Assembly (NCBI GenBank): GCA_015229095.1
Contig: JADGCE010000084.1
Span: 1 to 11,801 of the forward strand
Length of the DNA stretch: 11,801 nt
Source: Magnetococcales bacterium
GTDB lineage: Bacteria; Pseudomonadota; Magnetococcia; Magnetococcales; Magnetaquicoccaceae
Direction: 5' to 3'
A program made the position numbers and the translations under genes. Numbering within the stretch: the first letter of the stretch is position 1; each line of letters starts with the position of its first letter. Under the pieces are notes generated by a model that searched no databases, was not told the origin of the DNA, and worked only from the letters and a program-made list of their open reading frames with translations. This document shows positions 1-6,016 of the stretch, one piece after another.

Positions 1-2172
1 TTTTTTACCTATGCCCTGCCCGATACGCTGTCTGCCGAACCCGGCATGTTGGTTCTGGTGCCGGTGGGCCAGGGTCAACAGGTGGGAATCCTGTGGTCTT
101 TGACGGAACAACCCGCCTGGAGCGATGGTCCCATCCGCCCCATCCTCGACTGTCTGGAAGAGCGACCCCTGCTGAACGAGGAGCTGCGCCATCTGCTGGA
201 GTGGATGGCACACTATTATCTGTGCCCCATCGGCTCCGTCATCGCCGCTGCGGTGCCGGGCCATCTGCGTTTTCACAAACGGCGGCGGGCTGTCTGGAAT
301 GGCCTGCCCATCCCCGATGATTTGCCGGCCCTGTTGCGTCCCGTGGCGGAATGGTTGCAAAAACGCCGGCAGTTGAGCGAGGAGACACTGGCCAACCATC
401 TGGGGCGGGCCGTTTGGAAAAATCGCCGGGATGGTCTGCAACGGCGGGGTTTGATCCGCCTGGAAGAGAGCTGGCATGGCCGCCACGAACAACCGCCCAC
501 CGCCCTGCCTGCCGTTGCCCTGCAGGCCCCGCCCACCCTGACTGCCGAACAGGCCAGTCAGCTGGAACCGCTGACGTTGGCCCTGCAAAGCCGTCTCTTT
601 GCCCCTTTTCTGCTGCACGGGATCACCGGCAGCGGCAAAACAGAGCTCTATTTCCGGGCGGTGGATCACTGTCTTGCCCTGGGGAGACAGGCTCTGCTGA
701 TGGTGCCTGAAATTGCCCTGACCCCCCAGTTGATCCACCGCTATCAGGCCCGTTTTGGCGCGCCCGGCGGCGGGCAGATGGCCATTTTTCACTCCCGTTT
801 GAGCGAGCAGCACCGTTTTGACTATTGGCAGCAGATTCGCGATGGCCGGGCCAGGGTGGTGATCGGGGCCCGCAGTGCCCTGTTTGCCCCGTTTGCCGAT
901 CTGGGCCTGATCGTGGTGGATGAAGAGCATGATACCTCCTACAAGCAGGAGGGGAGTGTTCCCTATCAGGGCCGGGATATGGCGGTGGTGCGGGCCAAAA
1001 AGTCGGCGGCGGTGTTGATCCTGGGCAGTGCCACCCCCTCGTTGGAATCTTTGGCCAACGTGGAGCAGGGTCGCTACCGGTTGTTGACCCTGCGCCAGCG
1101 GGCCACCGGGGCAGCCCTGCCGCCTGTGGAGATGATCCATGCCGGGGAGAGCGCCTTGCGGGAGCAGATGCGCTTTCATGATCTGTTGACGCCGGTGCTG
1201 CGGCAGGCCCTGCAAACGGTTTTGGCGGCCAACCAGCAATCCTTGCTGTTTCTCAATCGGCGCGGATTTTCCCCCTCCCTGCTTTGTCGCCGCTGTGGAG
1301 AGGCGGTCCGGTGCCCCAACTGTTCCGTCACCCTCACCTTGCACAAGGGCAAAAAGCAGTTGATCTGCCACTATTGTGATCATCGGCAAGCGATTCACGA
1401 TGTTTGCAGGCTCTGCGGTCAGTTGAGCCTGTTTGCCTTTGGGCCGGGCACCGAGCGGCTGGAGGAGGAGCTGCGGGGCTTTTTGCCGGAGGCCCGGATC
1501 GCCCGCCTGGACCGGGACACGGTCAGTTCCGGTCTGCTCAATCTGGAGGAGACCCTGACCGCGTTCCACGATCGTCGGCTGGATATTCTGGTGGGCACCC
1601 AGATGATTGCCAAGGGGCACCATTTTCCCGGTTTGGCCCTGGTGGGGGTGGTGCAGGCGGAGACAACCTTGTGTCAACCCGATTTTCGGGCGGCGGAGCG
1701 TACCTTTCAGCTGATCACCCAGGTGGCGGGTCGGGCCGGTCGGGAGGAGGGGCAGCCGGGTCGGGTCTTGGTACAGAGTTTTGATCCCCACCATTATGCC
1801 TTGCAGGCGGTCCTGCGCCATGATGTGGCGGGCTTTGTGGCCACCGAGATGCGCTTTCGCCAGGAGGCGGGTTATCCCCCCTATCGGCGGTTGGCCCTGT
1901 TGCGCTTTTCCGCCCCGGTCATGCAGGAGGGTGAAACCTTTGCCCAGAGTTTGCGCAGCCATTTGCCGGTGAACGAGGAGATTGAATGCCTCGGTCCGGC
2001 GCAATCGCCGCTGTTCAAATTGTGCAACCGCTATCGTTGGCAGTTGTTGATCAAGGAGCGCATCCCTGGTCGTCTGCACCGCCATCTGCAACCCCTGCTG
2101 AACCAAGCACAAAAATTGGCCGGCAGCCGGATTCGTCTGGGGTTGGATGTGGATCCGTATTCTTTTGTGTAG
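1..2172 (+). CDS. priA: Primosomal protein N' (PriA), replication-restart 3'-5' DNA helicase; 5' end cut by window
   Basis: PriA recognises stalled forks and D-loops and starts reassembly of the primosome that reloads DnaB. The frame is open from base 1, and residues before the first ATG (base 46) match the PriA N-terminal 3'-DNA-binding domain (FTYALPD then LVLVPVGQGQQVGIL). The true start is therefore upstream of the window; 723 codons are visible against a usual length of about 730. Numbering visible codons from base 1: Walker A GITGSGKT at 207-214, DEEH box at 307-310, and all eight zinc-binding cysteines (429, 432, 438, 441, 456, 459, 469, 472) inserted between the two helicase lobes. 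Motifs FGPGTERLEEEL, GTQMIAKGHHFP and QVAGRAGR follow. The gene ends in TAG, 50 bp from the convergent parB stop, with no clear terminator between them. Identification is very secure. The gene appears intact apart from the missing first few codons. Confidence 0.97.
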   Translation, partial: FFTYALPDTLSAEPGMLVLVPVGQGQQVGILWSLTEQPAWSDGPIRPILDCLEERPLLNEELRHLLEWMAHYYLCPIGSVIAAAVPGHLRFHKRRRAVWNGLPIPDDLPALLRPVAEWLQKRRQLSEETLANHLGRAVWKNRRDGLQRRGLIRLEESWHGRHEQPPTALPAVALQAPPTLTAEQASQLEPLTLALQSRLFAPFLLHGITGSGKTELYFRAVDHCLALGRQALLMVPEIALTPQLIHRYQARFGAPGGGQMAIFHSRLSEQHRFDYWQQIRDGRARVVIGARSALFAPFADLGLIVVDEEHDTSYKQEGSVPYQGRDMAVVRAKKSAAVLILGSATPSLESLANVEQGRYRLLTLRQRATGAALPPVEMIHAGESALREQMRFHDLLTPVLRQALQTVLAANQQSLLFLNRRGFSPSLLCRRCGEAVRCPNCSVTLTLHKGKKQLICHYCDHRQAIHDVCRLCGQLSLFAFGPGTERLEEELRGFLPEARIARLDRDTVSSGLLNLEETLTAFHDRRLDILVGTQMIAKGHHFPGLALVGVVQAETTLCQPDFRAAERTFQLITQVAGRAGREEGQPGRVLVQSFDPHHYALQAVLRHDVAGFVATEMRFRQEAGYPPYRRLALLRFSAPVMQEGETFAQSLRSHLPVNEEIECLGPAQSPLFKLCNRYRWQLLIKERIPGRLHRHLQPLLNQAQKLAGSRIRLGLDVDPYSFV

Positions 2173-2222
2173 GTGTGCGCTGGTTCAGGGAGGATGCAGC
2201 CCGTCGTTATCAGGCATGCGCT

Positions 2223-3122
2223 CTACCCCCCCATCTCCCCCAACAGTCGTTTGACCAGCCCCTCCAGTTCGGCGGGGGAGAGATATTCCAGGATCACCTT
2301 GCCCCGCCCCCGCATCTGAGTGATGGTGACCTTGCTGCCCAGGGTGCTGGCCAGGCGGCTCTCCATTTCGACAATCACCGGCTCCCGATGACGGCCACGG
2401 GGGGGAGGGGCCTTCTGTTGCGCTGCCAGGGGAGGGGCCTCCTGCTCCTCCTTCTCCCGGCGCACCATCACCTCGGTCTCCCGTACCGACAACCCCTGGA
2501 TGGCCACCTCTTCCGCCAATTGAATCAACCGGTCGGGTTGCTCCTCCAGCCCCAGCAGGGCCCGCGCATGGCCCGTGCTCAAAGAGCCGTTCGCCACCCA
2601 GGCCAAAACCGGTTCGGGCAGGCGCAACAGGCGCAATAAATTGGTGATCGCCATCCGGCTTTTGCCCACCCGACGGCCAATCTTTTTGTGACTGTATTCA
2701 AACTCGCGGATCAACAGGTCATATCCCCTGGCCGCCTCCACCGGATTCAAATCTTCCCGCTGCACATTTTCCAGAATGGCCACCTCCAGAGACTCCCCAT
2801 CGCTGAGATGGCGCACCAAAGCGGGAATTTTTTGCAATCCGGCGATGGCCGCCGCCCGCCAACGCCGCTCGCCAGCGATCAGCTCATACTGGTCGTTACC
2901 CTCTCCCAGAGGTCGCACCAGGACGGGCTGCAACACACCCTGTTCCCGAATGGACTCCGCCAACTCCTCCAGGGCGACCGAATCCATATCCCCCCGGGGT
3001 TGGCGCGGATTGGGCTGAATCTGTTCCAACAACAACAGGCGAATATTTTCCTGTTCCGTTTCCAAAACCGCCGCCTCTCCCAACAGAGAACCCAACCCCC
3101 GCCCCAATGTCATCTTTTCCAT
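2223..3122 (-). CDS. parB: Chromosome-partitioning protein ParB (Spo0J family, CTP-dependent DNA clamp)
   Basis: ParB loads at parS sites, spreads as a CTP-dependent sliding clamp, and stimulates ParA to segregate the origin region. From the chosen ATG (3122) it is 299 aa, typical for chromosomal ParB. It starts with the characteristic LGRGLGSLLGE box. The CTP-binding motif GERRWR is at about 84-89 and ENVQREDLNP at about 118-127. The helix-turn-helix is at about 146-168 (KKIGRRVGKSRMAITNLLRL), a charged Pro/Gln-rich linker runs at about 222-246, and a C-terminal dimerisation domain closes the protein at about 247-297. The frame extends 16 codons further upstream into parA, but the ATG at 3122 follows an AGGAG nine bases upstream and gives the family N-terminus. 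Its start lies one base after the parA stop, so translation is probably coupled. Stop is TAG at 2225-2223. Confidence 0.96.
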   Translation of the reverse strand: MEKMTLGRGLGSLLGEAAVLETEQENIRLLLLEQIQPNPRQPRGDMDSVALEELAESIREQGVLQPVLVRPLGEGNDQYELIAGERRWRAAAIAGLQKIPALVRHLSDGESLEVAILENVQREDLNPVEAARGYDLLIREFEYSHKKIGRRVGKSRMAITNLLRLLRLPEPVLAWVANGSLSTGHARALLGLEEQPDRLIQLAEEVAIQGLSVRETEVMVRREKEEQEAPPLAAQQKAPPPRGRHREPVIVEMESRLASTLGSKVTITQMRGRGKVILEYLSPAELEGLVKRLLGEMGG

Positions 3123-3123
3123 T

Positions 3124-3957
3124 TTATGGTGCTCCTTTAGCGGTCTCAGGCCCTGCCGGGCCACCTGCACTCCTGCTGTTACGGGATTCAGATACCGTGT
3201 TTTTACTCAACATCTCCTGCGCCAGACGCAGATAGGCCTGGGCACCGGCCGAGTGCAGATCATACCACAACACCGGCTTGCCAAAACTGGGAGCCTCGCT
3301 CACCGCCCCATGGCGGGGAATCACCGTGCGAAACACCTTCTCTCCCAAATGGTGGCGCACATCCCGGGCAATCTGCACCTGCCCCATCGCCGTGTCATCG
3401 AAGAGGGTCAACACAACACCCTCCAGTGCCAACCCCGGATTGAGACCACGGCGCAGCACATCCAGGGTGCGCAACAACTGGCTCATCCCCTCCATGGCAT
3501 AAAATTCACACTGCAAAGGCACCAGCACCGCAGAGGCCGCCACCAGGGCATTGACGGTCAACAGACCCAGGGAGGGGGGACAGTCCAGCAAAACCGTGTC
3601 ATAGGCATCCACCGCATCCTTGAGTCGCTTGCGCAACCACCCCTCCCGGGCCGCCACAGTGACCAGCTCAATCTCCGCGCCACTCAAATCGGCGGAGGAG
3701 GGGACCACATGCAGCCAGGGCACCACCACCCGGCGTACCACCTCTTCCAGGGTGTTGCGCCCCAGCAAAAAAGGATAAAAAGAGGGGTGTGGCCCCCCTC
3801 GGCGCAGACCAAAACCGCTGGAGGCATTGCCCTGGGGATCGCAATCCAGCAGCAAAACCCGCTGTTCCGTCGCCGCCAGTGCCGCCGCCAGATTGACGGC
3901 GGTGGCCGTTTTGCCCACACCCCCCTTCTGGTTGACAATCGCTATAATTCGGGCCAT
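3124..3957 (-). CDS. parA: Chromosome-partitioning ATPase ParA (Soj family)
   Basis: ParA is a Walker-type ATPase that binds nucleoid DNA as an ATP dimer and is released by ParB, moving the origin region. The 277-aa product begins MARIIAIVNQKGGVGKT, with the deviant Walker A lysines (KGGVGKT, 11-17). It then shows the A' motif LLLDCDPQGN and Walker B VLLDCPPSLG. These are the hallmarks of the short, chromosomal-type ParA, which lacks the N-terminal helix-turn-helix of plasmid type Ia proteins. The last 25 or so residues (after AQEML) are Ser/Gly/Pro-rich and probably disordered. The ATG is the only start that leaves the nucleotide-binding loop intact, although its ribosome site is weak (GAAAGG only three bases away). 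It lies 28 bp after rsmG and one base before parB, forming an rsmG-parA-parB operon. Confidence 0.96.
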   Translation of the reverse strand: MARIIAIVNQKGGVGKTATAVNLAAALAATEQRVLLLDCDPQGNASSGFGLRRGGPHPSFYPFLLGRNTLEEVVRRVVVPWLHVVPSSADLSGAEIELVTVAAREGWLRKRLKDAVDAYDTVLLDCPPSLGLLTVNALVAASAVLVPLQCEFYAMEGMSQLLRTLDVLRRGLNPGLALEGVVLTLFDDTAMGQVQIARDVRHHLGEKVFRTVIPRHGAVSEAPSFGKPVLWYDLHSAGAQAYLRLAQEMLSKNTVSESRNSRSAGGPAGPETAKGAP

Positions 3958-3985
3958 AGCCTTTCGTGTACCCTTTTTCGTCCTG

Positions 3986-4669
3986 TCAAGAAACGCCCGC
4001 CTTGTTCATGCGCACGATCACACCCCCATCCTCGCCCCACGCCGGATGAATCTGGGGAGGCTGGAAGAGGCGACCCACCGGAGAGCGCGCCAACTGGGCG
4101 GTATCCTCCTTGTGATTGCGCCCCTTGAGGGCCAGATAGGCCCCACCAGGGCGCAACAAGGGATAGGCCAACTCGGCTCCATACGCCAGCGAACCCACCG
4201 CTCTGGAAATCACCAGATCATAGGCGTTTTTTTGCGCTGCGCCAAGTTGCTCCGCACGCTGTGCAAAAACCCGCGCCCGATCCCCCAAGCCCAGCACATC
4301 GATCACCCTCTCCAAAAAGCGCGCCTTTTTATGGATGCTTTCGATCAGATGGAGGCTTTGCGGGGGTTGGCACAGAATGGCCAACACCAAACCGGGAACG
4401 CCCCCTCCCGAACCCAGATCGGCCACCTGCGCCTGGCCGGAAAAAAAGGCAAACAGCGGGATTGCATCCAAAAAATGCCGGGTGAGCAAATCGGTGGCAA
4501 CCGATGGCCCCATCAGATTGAACTGTCGGTTGGTCTGCAACAGCAGTTGGCTGAATTGCTGCAAATGGTCGCGTTGCACCGCGCTGAGGGCCTGCCCCAA
4601 ACAACTCTCCATCTGACCAAAACAGGCCGCCCACGCCTGCTGAGAAAAGCCCCACTCCGTTTGATCCAT
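3986..4669 (-). CDS. rsmG: 16S rRNA (guanine-N7)-methyltransferase RsmG (GidB)
   Basis: RsmG uses S-adenosylmethionine to make m7G527 (E. coli numbering) in 16S rRNA; its loss gives low-level streptomycin resistance in many bacteria. The 227-aa product has the family signature in order: QTNRQFNLMG (about 45-54; most homologues read NLT here), RHFLDAI (64-70), the SAM-binding loop DLGSGGGVPGL (84-94), IESIHKKARFLE (109-120), and ISRAVGSL (154-161). It heads the leftward rsmG-parA-parB operon, the usual arrangement around the replication origin in many Proteobacteria. The gene normally found before it, mnmG (gidA), is absent: a divergent spacer and a PilZ gene occupy that place. The start ATG at 4669 has only a modest AGGTGA ribosome site. 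The function is secure. Confidence 0.95.
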   Translation of the reverse strand: MDQTEWGFSQQAWAACFGQMESCLGQALSAVQRDHLQQFSQLLLQTNRQFNLMGPSVATDLLTRHFLDAIPLFAFFSGQAQVADLGSGGGVPGLVLAILCQPPQSLHLIESIHKKARFLERVIDVLGLGDRARVFAQRAEQLGAAQKNAYDLVISRAVGSLAYGAELAYPLLRPGGAYLALKGRNHKEDTAQLARSPVGRLFQPPQIHPAWGEDGGVIVRMNKAGVS

Positions 4670-4738
4670 ACCCTGTCACCTGCCTCTCTCTGGGGTCACC
4701 ACCGTCGCCAACCGCTCCACACCGCGCCAAACCCACCA

Positions 4739-4767
4739 TAGATACCTGGAAAAATCTGCCTGGACAA
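4739..4767 (-). promoter_or_regulatory. Possible sigma-70-type promoter for rsmG-parA-parB
   Basis: On the minus strand, TTGTCC (4767-4762) is followed by a 17-base spacer and TATCTA (4744-4739). The result is a -35-like element with an exact ideal spacing but a weak -10 match (3 of 6). Transcription would start about 70 bases before rsmG. It lies in the only non-coding DNA ahead of the operon. This is a weak candidate that needs transcript-start data. Confidence 0.25.
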
Positions 4768-4853
4768 GCAAAACGCTGTTTTTCTCTTGCATTGTATTGA
4801 AAAATTTTCTTAGTCTGTAGGCGGCACGCTCCTACTCCAAACACCATGACTAT

Positions 4854-4869
4854 TGGCGCGCCTATTGCT
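4854..4869 (+). promoter_or_regulatory. Candidate sigma-54 (-24/-12) promoter for the PilZ gene pair
   Basis: The sequence TGGCGCG-CCTA-TTGCT matches the sigma-54 consensus TGGCACG-N4-TTGCW at every specified base but one. The invariant GG (4855-4856) and GC (4867-4868) are exactly ten bases apart. Transcription would begin near base 4880, leaving a leader of about 30 bases before the ATG at 4911. A short inverted repeat, GTAGG...CCTAC (4817-4835), lies just upstream and could bind an activator. Sigma-54 commonly drives flagellar and pilus regulons, which suits a PilZ gene. What is seen is the motif; its use is inferred. Confidence 0.6.
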
Positions 4870-4878
4870 TCAAAATGC

Positions 4879-4890
4879 ACAGGTACCTGT
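4879..4890. promoter_or_regulatory. Perfect 12-bp palindrome ACAGGTACCTGT, possible operator
   Basis: ACAGGTACCTGT is a perfect twofold palindrome. It overlaps the start point predicted from the -24/-12 site and lies 20 bases before the PilZ ATG. A dimeric repressor bound here would block initiation, or the palindrome could affect the leader RNA. It could also be chance; no second copy was noticed in the window. Confidence 0.3.
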
Positions 4891-4910
4891 AACGCACGAC
4901 GAGAGAACGT

Positions 4911-5930
4911 ATGAGCACTTGGAAAAAATTGACACACGCGGTTTCCCAGCTGGCGGGCAGCAACAACAAGGCGCAAAAACAGTCGGCTCTGCCCGACCCC
5001 ACCGCCGAATCCGACGATGCCGACGGCAATATTCTCACCAACTCATTCAAAATTGTCGAAATGCTGATGGATGTTGTGGACAGCAAATCGGAAGTGCTTT
5101 TGACCTTTGGCAGCAAAGTGTTGGTATACAGAACACATCTCCTGCCCGACCGGGAGTCCGGCCTCAGCAGCATGGCCGACCCCTCCAGCGAATATTTGCG
5201 CGACAAAGCCTACATCCTGATGGGGTCGACCGATCCACAGGAAGGGGTCATCAAACTGCTGAACGGCCAACCGGCCACCCTCGCCTTCGCCTATGGCGGG
5301 CGATTCAACGAGTTTGCAACCTCCCTCCTGGTGCCGGCGGGCGTGATCGCCGTAGGCAAGGGAGGGGTGACGACACTCCCTGGCCGCTATCCCATCCCGC
5401 CCCAACGACCAGGTCTGGCGCAACGGGGGGGGGTCGCGCCTGCACCATCGGCACCCACCCAGCCCACCCAGCCCACCCCGCCCCCGGCGGTACCGGGGGG
5501 CATGGGGGTGCCAGAGGGGCCCTTCAAGCTCGTTTTTCCCGACACCATTTTCCGTAAACGGCGGCAGCGCAGCAGTGTGCGGATCCAATATGTCGAAGAG
5601 GCCAGGGTGGTGCTCCATGTCAGACGGGAGGCGGGTTACAAATTTCCTGCCGCCATCCTGGATGTGGGGGTGGGTGGGCTCTGTTTCGTGTTTCCACCGG
5701 AAGAGGCGGCCATTGCCGAAGGCTCCGAGGTAGAGGCCACGTTCACTTGGGAAGATGATACGTGGTCGGTCACCACGCGAGGCACCCTGTTGCGCATGGG
5801 AACACGCAAGGGCAAAACCACCGGGCAGATCGCCTTTGCCAACGATTCCTACGAAGTGATTCGGGCAATGGGCGAATTGGTCGCCCACATTGAACGGACC
5901 CGCCTGCAGCTCAGAGCCAATAAACACTGA
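4911..5930 (+). CDS. PilZ-domain protein, two-domain YcgR-like, putative c-di-GMP receptor
   Basis: A 339-aa soluble protein with no signal peptide or membrane segment. An N-terminal domain of YcgR/PilZ-N type (about 42-150, starting NSFKIVEMLMDVV) is followed by a Pro/Gly/Gln-rich linker (about 158-205, with PTQPTQPTPPP) and a PilZ domain (about 206-330). The PilZ RxxxR arginines appear as RSSVR (220-224). The second motif reads DVGVGG (251-256), so the usual serine of D/NxSxxG is glycine and c-di-GMP binding is plausible but not assured. The ATG has GAGAG eight bases upstream and follows the sigma-54-like site. The next gene encodes a paralogue (NIVEILM for KIVEMLM, KLAFPDVI for KLVFPDTI), 83 bp away on the same strand, so the two are probably co-transcribed. 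A run of nine G (5425-5433) lies in the linker codons. YcgR-like proteins act on the flagellar motor in enteric bacteria; the target here is unknown. Confidence 0.8.
   Translation: MSTWKKLTHAVSQLAGSNNKAQKQSALPDPTAESDDADGNILTNSFKIVEMLMDVVDSKSEVLLTFGSKVLVYRTHLLPDRESGLSSMADPSSEYLRDKAYILMGSTDPQEGVIKLLNGQPATLAFAYGGRFNEFATSLLVPAGVIAVGKGGVTTLPGRYPIPPQRPGLAQRGGVAPAPSAPTQPTQPTPPPAVPGGMGVPEGPFKLVFPDTIFRKRRQRSSVRIQYVEEARVVLHVRREAGYKFPAAILDVGVGGLCFVFPPEEAAIAEGSEVEATFTWEDDTWSVTTRGTLLRMGTRKGKTTGQIAFANDSYEVIRAMGELVAHIERTRLQLRANKH
5425..5433 (+). repeat. Nine-guanine homopolymer inside the PilZ coding sequence
   Basis: Nine consecutive G bases encode part of the glycine-rich linker (Q-R-G-G-V). Tracts of this length are prone to slipped-strand mispairing. 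A one-base change would shift the frame before the PilZ domain and remove it. Whether the length varies in nature cannot be judged from one sequence. Confidence 0.6.
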
Positions 5931-6001
5931 GCACGACTGCAAAAGAGGAGGGGGCAGGCCAGTCGGTGTGGCCAGGGGTGGGATCGAAGTTACTGAATAG
6001 T

Positions 6002-6016
6002 GGAGAAAATTTCGTG
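6002..6016 (+). promoter_or_regulatory. Ribosome binding site that selects the GTG start at 6014
   Basis: GGAG at 6002-6005 lies eight bases before GTG at 6014-6016, an ideal geometry. The upstream GTG at 5966 in the same frame has AGGAGG (5946-5951), but fourteen bases away. The 16 extra residues it would add (MWPGVGSK...) have no counterpart in the paralogue, so 6014 is preferred. Confidence 0.55.

Noticed and set aside
3253..4741. Plus-strand open frames across parA and rsmG (291 and 304 codons)
   Set aside because: Antisense to two unmistakable genes; His/Gln/Arg-rich products with no domain.
4670..4910. Replication origin next to rsmG
   Set aside because: No TTATCCACA-type DnaA boxes and no clear AT-rich unwinding array were seen, only one short A/T stretch.
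4853..5557. Plus-strand 234-codon frame overlapping the start of the first PilZ gene
   Set aside because: Arg/Gly/Pro-biased, overlaps a gene with a better ribosome site and homology, and starts inside the sigma-54-like site.
5043..5942. Minus-strand open frame of 299 codons opposite the first PilZ gene
   Set aside because: Shadow of the PilZ coding strand; composition is Gly/His/Arg-biased and no family is recognisable.
5966..6013. Extended start (GTG at 5966) for the second PilZ gene
   Set aside because: Possible, but its ribosome site is fourteen bases away and the added residues do not align with the paralogue; GTG 6014 has ideal spacing.
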